Source: Actinomycetota bacterium
Lineage (GTDB): Bacteria > Actinomycetota > Actinomycetes > S36-B12 > UBA10799
DNA: 64,000 nucleotides
NCBI GenBank assembly: GCA_020636995.1
Contig: JACJWU010000001.1
Span: 248,001 to 312,000, forward strand
Reading direction: 5' to 3'
Under the pieces are notes generated by a model. That model worked only from the letters and a program-made list of their open reading frames with translations, was not told where the DNA came from and did not search any database. A program made the translations under genes and the position numbers. Position 1 is the stretch's first letter. Each line of letters begins with the position of its first letter. Shown here in pieces: positions 44,262-52,293 of the stretch.

Positions 44262-44390
44262 GGTTAGAGATCGGCATGTTGGTTAGTCGGCGGCATGTTG
44301 GTTAGAGTCCCACGGCCGTATAGGGCTAACCGGAGTGCCGTATCTCTAACCAGGATGCCGATCTCTAACCGGAGTGCCGCATCTCCAACC
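44262..44390. repeat. Two converging arrays of a 19-20 bp repeat
   Basis: The left array has GGTTAG at 44262, 44281 and 44300 (19-bp steps; units such as GGTTAGAGATCGGCATGTT). The right array has the reverse complement, CTAACC or CCAACC, at 44326, 44346, 44365 and 44385 (20, 19, 20 bp steps; units such as CTAACCGGAGTGCCGTATCT). A perfect 16-bp inverted pair links 44262-44277 with 44355-44370. The rest of 44112-44550 holds no gene; a 6-bp hairpin GACCGG/CCGGTC lies at 44222-44241. It could be an operator array, a terminator or a small mobile remnant. Confidence 0.85.
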
Positions 44391-44538
44391 GGGATGTGCG
44401 ATGAGCACCCCGGGGGGCGGAGTGACGCGCCCGCTGGCCAAGACCTGCCGGTACCGGCTCACCCAGACTGGGGCCGGTCGGCCCACGAGAACCTAGCACT
44501 CGACGATCCGTACCCACCGTCCTGTCCTGGCCAGGGAG

Positions 44539-44544
44539 TACCGT
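44539..44544 (+). promoter_or_regulatory. Candidate -10 box (TACCGT) for the leaderless vWA gene
   Basis: TACCGT ends 6 nt before ATG 44551 and no Shine-Dalgarno lies between. It is 150 bp from the repeat array, which could act as its control region. Confidence 0.35.
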
Positions 44545-44550
44545 CGGGAC

Positions 44551-46368
44551 ATGAGCACTGGCAGGCGGTCCTGGATACCGCTGGTCGTCGCAGCATTGAT
44601 AGGCATCGGGCTCATCGTCGGTGCCCGGGCACTGCTCGGCGGCGGCGACGATGGGGGAGGCGGCGACGATCCGGTGGCGCAATCGGACCGTACGGGCTGC
44701 CAGGAGCTGACAGTGGTCGCCTCCAGCGAGAAGGCCGCCTTGTTGTCCGAGTTGGCACAGCAGTACAACGGCACCGACCCACGGGTCGGCGACACGTGTG
44801 TGGATGTCCAGGTGGTGTCCAAGGCATCCGGGGGCGCGGCCCAAGCGCTGGCGCGTGGTTGGGACGAAAGTGTCGACGGGCCCCGGCCTGATGTGTGGAC
44901 GCCTGCGTCGTCATCCTGGGCCGTCCTCGTGGACCAGGTGTCGGCCGAACAGGACAACCCGTCACCGGTGCCCGACGATCTGCCGTCTCTGGTGCAGACC
45001 CCCTTGGTGATCGCCATGCCGAAGCCCATGGCGGAGGCGTTGGGATGGCCCGATGAGCAGATCGGGTGGTCGGACCTAGCCGCACTTGCCGAGGATCCGA
45101 AGGGCTGGGGTGCGGTCGACCATCCCGAATGGGGACGCTTCAAGCTGGGCAAGACCAATCCGAACTACTCCACGTCGGGTCTGAACGCCACCATCGCGTC
45201 GTACTTCGCCGCCACCGGGTTGTCCAGCGACCTGACGCTGAAGAACGTCGCCGACCCACAGACCCGGGCCTTCGTGAAGCAACTCGAGTCGTCCGTGGTG
45301 CACTACGGCGACACCACGCTGACCTTCCTGGAGAACATGGCCAATGAAGCCGCCGCTGGCAAAGGCCTCACATACGTCTCGGCGGTCACTGTCGAGGAGA
45401 AGTCCGTCCTGGACTACAACCAGGGCAACCCGACCGGTGATCCCGCGAAGGCGGGCCAATCCCCACCGCCGCAGATCCCGTTGGTCGCGTTCTACCCCGA
45501 CGACGGCACGCTGGTGTCGGACAACCCCTGGATGACCCTGGATGCCACGTGGGTGGACGCCTCGAAACAGCAGGCATCGGCGGACTTCCTGGCCTGGCTG
45601 CAGGAACCCGCGCAGCAGGAGGCGTTCACGGACGCGGGATTCCGGACCTTCGAAGGCACTCCGGGGGCGGTGATCTCCGAGCAGAACGGAATGCTTCCCG
45701 CCGGTGCCACGAACATCCTCAACCCCCCGTCGCCGGCGGTGCTTGCCGCGATCGAGGGCAGTTGGGCCGAATTGCGCAAGCGGGCGCACGTGCTGGTCGT
45801 GATGGATGTCTCCGGCTCGATGTCCGAGCCGGTCCCCGATGCCGGCGCGGACAAGTTGAGCCTTGCCAAGGACGCCGCCACGACGGCCCTTGAACAGTTC
45901 GCTCCCGACGACGAGGTCGGTCTGTGGGTCTTCTCGACCGATCTCGGAGCATCTGGCGAGCCGTTCGCGGAACTGGTGCCCATCGGCCCGGCGAAGGAGA
46001 CGGTCCCCAAGATGCAGGCGGACATCGACCGTCTCATCGCCGACGGTGGTACGGCGTTGTACGCCACCCTGCGGCAGGCCCAGAGCCGCATGCTCAAGGA
46101 CCTGCCGACCGATCGGATCAACGCCATCGTCCTGCTCAGCGATGGCCGCAATGAATACCCCTCTGACACCGATCTCAACGGTCTGCTGCGGCAACTGAAC
46201 GGGGAGAGTGTCGACACCACAGTGCGTGTGTTCACCATCGGCTACGGGGATTCGGCCGACACCGAGGCGCTGCAGGCGATCGCTGAGGCGTCTCGGGGGA
46301 AGTACTACGAGGCGACCGACCCGGCCAGTATCGAGAAAGTGATGACCAGCGTCCTGTCCAACTTCTGA
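44551..46368 (+). CDS. Membrane-anchored solute-binding/von Willebrand A fusion protein
   Basis: 605 residues. An N-terminal helix (8-29) anchors or exports the protein. Residues ~45-400 form a type 2 periplasmic-binding-like domain of the bacterial extracellular solute-binding group (LTVVASSEKAALLSELAQQYNG, DVWTPASSSWAVLVDQVSAE, IPLVAFYPDDGTLVSDNPW). Residues ~412-605 form a vWA domain with an intact MIDAS: DVSGSMS, GGTALYATLRQ and LLSDGRNEYPSD. Such fusions are known in actinobacteria, without a settled role; the vWA part suggests metal-dependent binding of a partner or ligand. The downstream coiled-coil gene may be its partner. Confidence 0.9.
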   Translation: MSTGRRSWIPLVVAALIGIGLIVGARALLGGGDDGGGGDDPVAQSDRTGCQELTVVASSEKAALLSELAQQYNGTDPRVGDTCVDVQVVSKASGGAAQALARGWDESVDGPRPDVWTPASSSWAVLVDQVSAEQDNPSPVPDDLPSLVQTPLVIAMPKPMAEALGWPDEQIGWSDLAALAEDPKGWGAVDHPEWGRFKLGKTNPNYSTSGLNATIASYFAATGLSSDLTLKNVADPQTRAFVKQLESSVVHYGDTTLTFLENMANEAAAGKGLTYVSAVTVEEKSVLDYNQGNPTGDPAKAGQSPPPQIPLVAFYPDDGTLVSDNPWMTLDATWVDASKQQASADFLAWLQEPAQQEAFTDAGFRTFEGTPGAVISEQNGMLPAGATNILNPPSPAVLAAIEGSWAELRKRAHVLVVMDVSGSMSEPVPDAGADKLSLAKDAATTALEQFAPDDEVGLWVFSTDLGASGEPFAELVPIGPAKETVPKMQADIDRLIADGGTALYATLRQAQSRMLKDLPTDRINAIVLLSDGRNEYPSDTDLNGLLRQLNGESVDTTVRVFTIGYGDSADTEALQAIAEASRGKYYEATDPASIEKVMTSVLSNF

Positions 46369-46394
46369 TCCGGGCGTGCGGCAGACTTGCTCCC

Positions 46395-47168
46395 GTGTCC
46401 GTCAGCGATGAACTCAAGGATCCCTGGGGATGGCTGGTCGCAGGGGTGAGCGGGGGTCTCGGGTGGGCCGTCATGGCAGCCCCCCTCGGCCCGGTCGCGG
46501 TGCCCGTCGGGTTGGCCATCGGTGCTGCGGTGCTGGGAAGCAAGGTGGCAGTGGGAGCCATGCGGGGGGGCTCCGAGGACGACGGGCAACAGCGCGATCG
46601 CCTGCCCGAGGCCTCCCCGAACTCCCCGCAAGGCCAGTTCGTGCAGCGGGCGCGCGCTGCAGCCCGTCAGATCCATGGGCTGGCCGACCGGCCGGCGGAC
46701 CCCGGTCTGCGGGCAGAGGTCGCCCAGGTGGACCGGGAAGCCGGCACCGTCGTGGCGGCGCTGCGCGAACTGGCGGGCAGGGTCACCCTGGTGGACAGCG
46801 CACTGCAGGCGGCGGATCCGGCGCAGGTCCACCAGGAGCGGCAGCGTCTTGAGTCCTTGTTGGCCGCAGAGACGGACCCACAGATGCGGGTTGAGCGGCA
46901 GCGGGTGCTGGACTCGGTCACCGCCCGCACAGAATCCTTGGCGCGGTTGGCCAGACTGCGAGAGAAGCTCCTCACGCGTGCGCAGACCGCGGCCTCCGAC
47001 CTTGAGGGCTTGGCCGCCCGTACCGGCGAACTGGTGGCGGTCGGCACCTCTGCGTACGAGGGCGATCCGGCGGGCCAGATCCTGGCCGATCTGACGATGA
47101 GCCTGGAATCAGTGCGCACCGGTCTCGCGGAGGCCGAAGAGGTGAGCCGGGGCCTGCCCGGGGTGTAG
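46395..47168 (+). CDS. Membrane-associated coiled-coil protein of unknown function
   Basis: 257 residues from GTG 46395. A glycine/alanine-rich hydrophobic hairpin at ~13-55 (GWLVAGVSGGLGWAVMAAPLGPVAVPVGLAIGAAVLG region) is followed by a mostly helical domain, with coiled-coil-like stretches at ~125-215 (VHQERQRLESLLAAE, RVLDSVTARTESLARLARLREKLLTRAQ). I do not recognise a named family. It starts 26 nt after the vWA gene, so the two may be co-expressed. The minus-strand tRNA gene lies 4 nt after its stop. Confidence 0.8.
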   Translation: MSVSDELKDPWGWLVAGVSGGLGWAVMAAPLGPVAVPVGLAIGAAVLGSKVAVGAMRGGSEDDGQQRDRLPEASPNSPQGQFVQRARAAARQIHGLADRPADPGLRAEVAQVDREAGTVVAALRELAGRVTLVDSALQAADPAQVHQERQRLESLLAAETDPQMRVERQRVLDSVTARTESLARLARLREKLLTRAQTAASDLEGLAARTGELVAVGTSAYEGDPAGQILADLTMSLESVRTGLAEAEEVSRGLPGV

Positions 47169-47172
47169 AGCG

Positions 47173-47246
47173 TGCCCTCGGTGGGATTCGAACCCACACT
47201 GCCAGGATTTTGAGGCCTGTGACTCTGCCAGTTGGTCTACGAGGGC
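47173..47246 (-). tRNA. tRNA-Leu(CAA) with short variable loop
   Basis: The 74-nt gene folds fully: acceptor GCCCTCG/CGAGGGC with discriminator A, a 3-bp D-stem GAC/GTC with G18G19, T-arm GTGGG-TTCGAAT-CCCAC. The anticodon loop is CTCAAAA, so the anticodon is CAA (Leu, reads UUG). The anticodon stem CAGGC/TCCTG has a C-T mismatch next to the loop. The D-arm is of the Leu/Ser type, but the variable region is only 5 nt (GCAGT), whereas bacterial Leu tRNAs normally have a long arm. CCA is not encoded. Confidence 0.85.
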
Positions 47247-47310
47247 GTGCGCTGTCCATGGTAGCGACGGCTCGTAGTCTGGATGACGACGGGACGAGGA
47301 GGGAACGCGA

Positions 47311-47889
47311 ATGGGTGGGGCTGGATTGCGGGTCCTCGTGGCAGAGGACGAGGCGCTCATCCGTATGGACCTCGTGGAGACCCTGCAGGAACTCGGCTTC
47401 GAGGTGGTGGCGTCGGTCGGCGATGGCACGTCGGCGGTCGCGGCCGCTGAACGGACCACGCCGCACATCGCATTGCTCGACATCAAGATGCCAGACATGG
47501 ACGGGCTCGCGGCCGCGTCGCAGATCATCGCACTGCGTTCCACGGCGGTGGTCATGCTCACCGCGTTCAGTCAGCCCGAGTTGATCCAGCGGGCGATCGC
47601 CGCGGGTGCGATGGGCTACTTGGTGAAGCCCTTCAAGCCCGACGAACTGCGCGCGGCCCTGACGGTGGCGTGGGAGCGCTACAGCCAGTTGCGCGATGAG
47701 CAGCAGCGCGCCAGCCAACTCGAGCAGAGCCTCGCCGACCGCAAGACGATCGAACGTGCCCGTGGGGTGGTGCAGGCCAGACTCGGGGTCACCGAGGATG
47801 AGGCCTACACGTGGTTGCGCCGCACGGCCATGGACGAGCGTGTGCCGTTGGTCGACGTCGCCCGCAGGACTCTGGACGCCACGGACTGA
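47311..47889 (+). CDS. pdtaR: ANTAR-domain response regulator PdtaR-like
   Basis: 192 residues. The receiver domain (5-120) has the acidic pair E12/D13, phospho-acceptor D57 (LLDIKMPDMDGL), the Thr of MLTAFSQ and Lys of LVKPFKP. The C-terminal ANTAR domain (~130-185; LADRKTIERARGVVQARLGVTEDEAYTWLRRTAMDERV) binds two-hexaloop RNA to antiterminate transcription when phosphorylated. Rv1626 (PdtaR) has the same layout. GAGGAGGGAA precedes ATG 47311. No kinase is nearby; the liv transporter and polA follow as in Streptomyces. Confidence 0.95.
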   Translation: MGGAGLRVLVAEDEALIRMDLVETLQELGFEVVASVGDGTSAVAAAERTTPHIALLDIKMPDMDGLAAASQIIALRSTAVVMLTAFSQPELIQRAIAAGAMGYLVKPFKPDELRAALTVAWERYSQLRDEQQRASQLEQSLADRKTIERARGVVQARLGVTEDEAYTWLRRTAMDERVPLVDVARRTLDATD

Positions 47890-47956
47890 TCTGTTTCCAG
47901 CATGTGAACTCTTCTTCGTGGGAATCACGGATTTGCAACATGTGGTGGGTAGTCGT

Positions 47957-47984
47957 TTGTCCCGCGGATGATCGCCCGTAAGGT
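47957..47984 (+). promoter_or_regulatory. Candidate sigma70-type promoter for livJ
   Basis: TTGTCC (47957-47962) and TAAGGT (47979-47984) are 16 nt apart. Transcription would start near 47991, giving a leader of ~48 nt that includes the Shine-Dalgarno AAAAGGGG. Confidence 0.4.
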
Positions 47985-48038
47985 TATCTCCATTCGGTGC
48001 GACGGTCGTACCGGAAACTACGCACAAAAGGGGTACAA

Positions 48039-49325
48039 ATGTCCCGACCGATCATTCTGCGGTCGCTTGTGGTGGTGGGTGCGGCGAGTCTGGCGCTTGC
48101 TGGTTGCAGCAGCGACTCCGGTTCGTCCGACTCCTCCGCAAGCCCGACCGCAGAGTCTTCCGCCGCCCCAGGCGACGGCACCCTGAAGATCGGCACCTTG
48201 TTGCCGCAGACGGGTTCGCTCGCCTTCCTCGGACCGCCCGAGTTCGCCGGTGTCGATCTCGCTGTCGAGGAGATCAACGCAGCCGGCGGCGTCAACGGTG
48301 CCAAGGTCGAATCCATCGTGGGTGACTCCGGTGACACATCGACCAACATTGCTTCCCAGACCGTCGACCGTCAGCTCTCGCAGGGTGTCGACGCCATCAT
48401 CGGCGCGGCGTCCAGCGCGGTGTCGCTGACCGTCATCGACAAGGTCACCAGCGCCGGTGTGCAGCAGGTCTCGCCTGCGAACACCTCGCCGGAGTTCTCG
48501 ACCTACCCGGACAAGGGACTGTACGCCCGTACCGCCCCGCCGGACACGTTCCAGGGCCAGGTCCTCGGTGACCTCGTCGCCGGTGACGGCCACACCACGA
48601 TGGCCATCCTCGCCCTCGACGACGCCTACGGAACCGGACTTGCCGACAACGTCGAGAAGGCCTTCACCGCTGCTGGTGGAACCGTCGCCTCGAAGCAGAT
48701 CTACGACCCCAAGGCGACGTCCTTCGAGGCCGAGGTCTCCGAGGCCAAGGCGTCAAACCCCGAGGGCATCGTGCTGATCGGGTTCGACGAGTCCAGCAAG
48801 GTCATCCAGGAGATGATCAAGCAGGGCATCGGCCCGAACAAGGTCCCGCTGTACTTGGTGGACGGCAACCTGTCCAACACCCTGTACACCGACCTGCCCA
48901 AGGGCATCATGGAGGGCACCCAGGGCACGCTTCCCGGTGCGGAGGCCAGCCAGGAGTTCCAGCAGAAGCTGCTCGACATCAACCCGAAGCTCGAGGACTT
49001 CTCCTACGCTCCGGAGTCGTACGACGCCGCGATCATCATTGCTCTTGCAGCTCAGGCAGCGGGCAACGACAGTGGCCTGGCGATCGGCGACAACATCAAG
49101 CAGGTGACCGCTGAGGGTGAGAAGTGCACCACCTACCAGCAGTGCATCGACCTGCTCAAGGATGGCAAGGACATCGACTACGACGGTCAGTCCGGCCCCA
49201 TCGACCTCAACGACGTGGGCGACCCGAGCAAGGCCATCATGGGTCTCTACACCTACGGCGCCGACAACACCTACACCCGCACTGGTTCCCAGGAGGGTGA
49301 CGTTCCGGACGCCTCGCAGGGCTGA
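48039..49325 (+). CDS. livJ: Branched-chain amino-acid ABC transporter substrate-binding lipoprotein
   Basis: 428 residues. A lipoprotein signal ends in LALAGC with the lipidated Cys at 23, then a Ser-rich spacer. The Peripla_BP_6 domain follows: LKIGTLLPQTGSLAFLGPPE, GVDLAVEEINAAGGVNG, DAIIGAASSAVSLTVIDKV, YARTAPPDTFQGQVLGDL, ILALDDAYGTGLADNVE. It captures Leu/Ile/Val or a related solute. ATG 48039 is chosen over the upstream GTG-type start because the signal peptide begins here and AAAAGGGG precedes it. Permease and ATPase genes lie downstream on the opposite strand, so livJ is transcribed convergently with livHMGF. Confidence 0.94.
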   Translation: MSRPIILRSLVVVGAASLALAGCSSDSGSSDSSASPTAESSAAPGDGTLKIGTLLPQTGSLAFLGPPEFAGVDLAVEEINAAGGVNGAKVESIVGDSGDTSTNIASQTVDRQLSQGVDAIIGAASSAVSLTVIDKVTSAGVQQVSPANTSPEFSTYPDKGLYARTAPPDTFQGQVLGDLVAGDGHTTMAILALDDAYGTGLADNVEKAFTAAGGTVASKQIYDPKATSFEAEVSEAKASNPEGIVLIGFDESSKVIQEMIKQGIGPNKVPLYLVDGNLSNTLYTDLPKGIMEGTQGTLPGAEASQEFQQKLLDINPKLEDFSYAPESYDAAIIIALAAQAAGNDSGLAIGDNIKQVTAEGEKCTTYQQCIDLLKDGKDIDYDGQSGPIDLNDVGDPSKAIMGLYTYGADNTYTRTGSQEGDVPDASQG

Positions 49326-49339
49326 GCCGGTACAAGCGC

Positions 49340-49374
49340 ACGGTGCCCGCTCCCTCGATGGGGGCGGGCACCGT
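49340..49374 (+). terminator. Hairpin after livJ
   Basis: An 11-bp perfect stem, ACGGTGCCCGC (49340-49350) and GCGGGCACCGT (49364-49374), with a 13-nt loop. It lies 15 nt after the livJ stop. No T-tract follows. Its right half, with the loop, is repeated at 49404-49433 (CTCGATGGGG...GTGTTCGGG), so the terminator has been partly duplicated. Confidence 0.6.
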
Positions 49375-49432
49375 CGTGTTCGGGTGGTGGTGCGGCCCGT
49401 CCTCTCGATGGGGCGGGCACCGTCGTGTTCGG

Positions 49433-49483
49433 GGTACAACTCGACAACCTTCGGGTCGTTGGCGAGAGCCTTGCCGGTCCCGG
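49433..49483. repeat. 51-bp exact copy of the livF 3' end in the livJ-livF gap
   Basis: These 51 bases are identical to 49687-49737, which encode the C-terminal residues GKALANDPKVVELY of LivF. The copies are direct repeats 254 bp apart. The copy lies outside any gene. It shows a recent local duplication, perhaps of the end of livF, followed by deletion. Confidence 0.9.
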
Positions 49484-49508
49484 GTGGTGCTGCGGCCCGC
49501 TCGGCCGC

Positions 49509-49625
49509 TTGTGACGAAGTTGCGGACCCTGTAGGCCGGTTTGTCACGATGTTGCGGGGTGTCGGGGGGTTTGACCGCACACCTTCGTCACAAACGGGGA
49601 GGCGGGGGTGACACCTTCGTCACAA
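49509..49625. repeat. Inverted copies of TTGTGACGAAG between livJ and livF
   Basis: TTGTGACGAAG at 49509-49519 has perfect reverse complements (CTTCGTCACAA) at 49583-49593 and 49615-49625. The last two are part of an 18-bp direct repeat, ACACCTTCGTCACAAACG. A diverged form, TTTGTCACGATGTTGCGG, is at ~49540. The 338 bp between livJ and livF hold no gene. Confidence 0.8.
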
Positions 49626-49663
49626 ACGCGCCGTCGCTGGGCGCTCCCGTCGCGGTGAGGGGG

Positions 49664-50434
49664 TCAGGCCTTGGCCAGCGTCCCCAGGTACAACTCGACA
49701 ACCTTCGGGTCGTTGGCGAGAGCCTTGCCGGTCCCGGTGTAGGCGTTGCGTCCCTGGTCGAGTACGTACGCGCGGTCGCAGATCTGCAGACACCTACGTG
49801 CGTTCTGCTCGACCATGATGACCGTCACGCCGGTCTTGTTGATCGCCTTGACACGCACGAACGCCTCGTCGGTCAACGCAGGGGAGAGGCCTGCCGACGG
49901 TTCATCGAGCAGGAGCACCTTGGGCTCCATCATCAGAGCCCGGGCCATGGCCACCATCTGCCGCTCGCCGCCGGACAGGGACCCAGCACGCTGCTTTCGG
50001 CGCTGGGCGAGGGCGGGGAACAGGTCGGCGACCTCATCGAAGCGGCTGTGGAAGGCCTTCGGCTCCTGGAAGGCGCCCATCTGGAGGTTCTCCTCGATGG
50101 TCAGGGAGGGGAACACGTTGTTGTTCTGCGGGACGAATCCGATCCCCATGGACACCAACTTGTCCGCGCGCTTGTTGGTGATGTTCTTGTCGTCGAAGGT
50201 GACCTTTCCGCTGCGCACCTTGACGAGGCCGAACAGGGACTTCAGCAGTGTGGACTTGCCGGCGCCGTTCGGGCCGATGATGCCGACCAACTCCCCGGAC
50301 TGCGCGTACAGGTCACATCCGTTGAGGATGTTCACGCCGGGGAAGTATCCGGCGATGACGTCGTCGATCCGTACCAGTGCGCCTTCGGCCGCCCTCAGGT
50401 GATCGTCGCGGCCCTCGATCGTGGTCCCGGCCAT
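49664..50434 (-). CDS. livF: Branched-chain amino-acid ABC transporter ATP-binding protein LivF
   Basis: 256 residues. This cytoplasmic ATPase pairs with LivG. Walker A is GPNGAGKST, Q-loop VPQNNNVFPSLTIEEN, signature LSGGERQ, Walker B VLLLDEPSAGL and the H-loop is replaced by MVEQNARR, as usual in LivF. The last gene of livHMGF; its start base is the last base of the livG stop. Part of its 3' end is duplicated downstream at 49433-49483. Confidence 0.96.
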   Translation of the reverse strand: MAGTTIEGRDDHLRAAEGALVRIDDVIAGYFPGVNILNGCDLYAQSGELVGIIGPNGAGKSTLLKSLFGLVKVRSGKVTFDDKNITNKRADKLVSMGIGFVPQNNNVFPSLTIEENLQMGAFQEPKAFHSRFDEVADLFPALAQRRKQRAGSLSGGERQMVAMARALMMEPKVLLLDEPSAGLSPALTDEAFVRVKAINKTGVTVIMVEQNARRCLQICDRAYVLDQGRNAYTGTGKALANDPKVVELYLGTLAKA

Positions 50435-51318
50435 CAGACCTCCTCAGGGTGAGCCGTGAGAGCTTCACCGGAGTCGGTGAGCGGCTTGTCGTGGTGGGTG
50501 CCGAGGTAGGCGTCGATAACCGCCTCGTTGCTCATGACGTCGTGCGGCGGACCCTCGGCGATGACCTTGCCCTGACTCATGACGATCACCCAGTCGCTGA
50601 TGTCCCGGACCATGTCCATGTCGTGCTCGACGAACAAGACCGTGGTGCCGCCGGCGCGGACCTCCCGGATGTGGTCCAACAGGCTCTGGGTGAGGGCCGG
50701 GTTCACACCGGCCATCGGCTCGTCGAGCATGATCATGTCGGGTCGCACCATCAGCGCACGCGCCATCTCGAGGAGCTTGCGCTGGCCCCCGGACAGCGAT
50801 CCCGCGAGGTCGTCCTGCTTCTGAGCCAGGTTGAAACTCTCCAGTAGGCGCAGCGCCCGCTCGGAGATCTCGTTCTCCTGGCCCCGCCACAGGAAGGGGA
50901 AGATCGACGCGAACAGTTTCTCCCCGCGCTGGTGCTGGGCGCCGAGGCGCATGTTCTCCATGACCGTCAGCCGGCTGAGGGCTTTGGTGAGCTGGAAGGT
51001 GCGCACCATGCCGTACTTGGCCACTTTGTGCGGACGTACGCCTGCCAGCTGCCGCCCCTCGAAGGTCCATTGCCCCTCATTGGGGCGATCGAAGCCGGTG
51101 AGCAGGTTGAAGAACGTGGTCTTGCCCGCTCCGTTCGGCCCGATGAGTGCGGTGATCGTGCCGCGCTGGATCTCGACGTGGTCCACGTCCACGGCCACGA
51201 GGCCACCGAAATGACGCATCACATCGTCTGCCACGAGGATCGGGTCGGGTTTGGCGACGCCGGCCTCGTGCGGGACGTCCTTGAGTGCCTCCACCAGAGG
51301 CCTGTGGTCATCGGGCAT
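50434..51318 (-). CDS. livG: Branched-chain amino-acid ABC transporter ATP-binding protein LivG
   Basis: 294 residues. Walker A GPNGAGKTTFFNLLTG, signature LSGGQRKLLEMARAL, Walker B MIMLDEPMAGVNP and H-loop FVEHDMDMV are all present. The LivG-specific insert (RLGAQHQRGEKLFASIF) follows the Q-loop FQLTKAL. The first ~25 residues (MPDDHRPLVEALKDVPHEAG) are extra relative to typical LivG. The start lies inside the livM 3' end (11 bp overlap). Confidence 0.96.
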   Translation of the reverse strand: MPDDHRPLVEALKDVPHEAGVAKPDPILVADDVMRHFGGLVAVDVDHVEIQRGTITALIGPNGAGKTTFFNLLTGFDRPNEGQWTFEGRQLAGVRPHKVAKYGMVRTFQLTKALSRLTVMENMRLGAQHQRGEKLFASIFPFLWRGQENEISERALRLLESFNLAQKQDDLAGSLSGGQRKLLEMARALMVRPDMIMLDEPMAGVNPALTQSLLDHIREVRAGGTTVLFVEHDMDMVRDISDWVIVMSQGKVIAEGPPHDVMSNEAVIDAYLGTHHDKPLTDSGEALTAHPEEV

Positions 51319-52291
51319 CGAGGCTCAACTCCTTCTTGTCGCCAAGGATCCCCTGTGGTCGGTAGATCATCAAGAGCATCAACGAGATCCCCAGGATCCA
51401 GTACCGGATCTGGCCGACCTGGTCGTTGCGGATGAAATCGATCGCACCGCTGGACACGGCGTTGGCCAGTGCTCCGTCGATCAGGACGAGGAGGAACCAG
51501 AACACCACAGATCCGACGATCGGTCCCAGTACCCGCGCGGCACCTCCCAAGATGAGCACCGCGTACGCGAAGAACGTCAGGTCGGTGCTGTAGTAGTCCG
51601 GTTGGATCGACTGCAGGGCGATGGCGGCGATGAATCCGCCGAAGCATCCCATGACACCACCGATGATCAGGGCCTGCAGTTTGTACGAGTACACGCTCTT
51701 GCCCAGCGACCGTACGGCGTCCTCGTCCTCCCGGATGGCCTTGATCACGCGTCCCCAGGGTGAGCGCATGAGCAGGAAGACGATGATCGACAGGATGACC
51801 ACGAGGATCCATCCGATCGTGACGATCCACATGTCGTTCTGGCTGAAGTCCGCCGGCCCGATCTTCACAGGTCCCGAGTACGGGTTGTACCGGTAGAAGT
51901 CGTCGGCGAAGCGGTTGATGCCGTCCGATCCGCCGAAGATCGGATCGAACGTGACCGACCGGAAGGTCAGTCGTAGGATCTCCGCTGCCGCGATCGTCAC
52001 GATGGCCAGATAGTCCGCGCGCAGGCGAAGTGTCGGGATACCCAGCAGGAGCGCCAGCAGCACTGCGGCCGCGATGCCGACCAGCAGACCAACCCACAGG
52101 CTCCATCCGGCGTAGGCGATCGAGACCCCCAGCCCATACGCCGCGACTGCCAGGAAGCCGGACTGCCCGAAGTTGAGCAGTCCGGTATACCCGAACTGCA
52201 CGTTGAGCCCAATTGCCGCCAGACAGAAGATGACGGCCTGAATGCCGATGCCCTGGGTCAGGGCCTGGCTGAAGACGTTCGACCAATCCAT
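51308..52291 (-). CDS. livM: Branched-chain amino-acid ABC transporter permease LivM
   Basis: 327 residues with about nine membrane helices. The FGYTGLLNFGQSGFLAVAAYG region is the LivM signature, and the EAA-type loop that contacts the ATPase is RSPWGRVIKAIREDEDAVRSLGKSVYSYKLQAL. ARVLGPIVGSVVF and YRPQGILGDKKEL are also typical. The start is 2 nt after the livH stop and the end overlaps livG. Confidence 0.95.
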   Translation of the reverse strand: MDWSNVFSQALTQGIGIQAVIFCLAAIGLNVQFGYTGLLNFGQSGFLAVAAYGLGVSIAYAGWSLWVGLLVGIAAAVLLALLLGIPTLRLRADYLAIVTIAAAEILRLTFRSVTFDPIFGGSDGINRFADDFYRYNPYSGPVKIGPADFSQNDMWIVTIGWILVVILSIIVFLLMRSPWGRVIKAIREDEDAVRSLGKSVYSYKLQALIIGGVMGCFGGFIAAIALQSIQPDYYSTDLTFFAYAVLILGGAARVLGPIVGSVVFWFLLVLIDGALANAVSSGAIDFIRNDQVGQIRYWILGISLMLLMIYRPQGILGDKKELSLDAR

Positions 52292-52293
52292 GG

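Noticed and set aside
44262..44390. CRISPR array
   Set aside because: The units are adjacent without spacers, diverge from each other and occur in both directions. No cas genes are near.
47997..48038. Longer livJ start
   Set aside because: It would add 14 basic residues before the lipoprotein signal. ATG 48039 has AAAAGGGG in front and gives a normal signal peptide.
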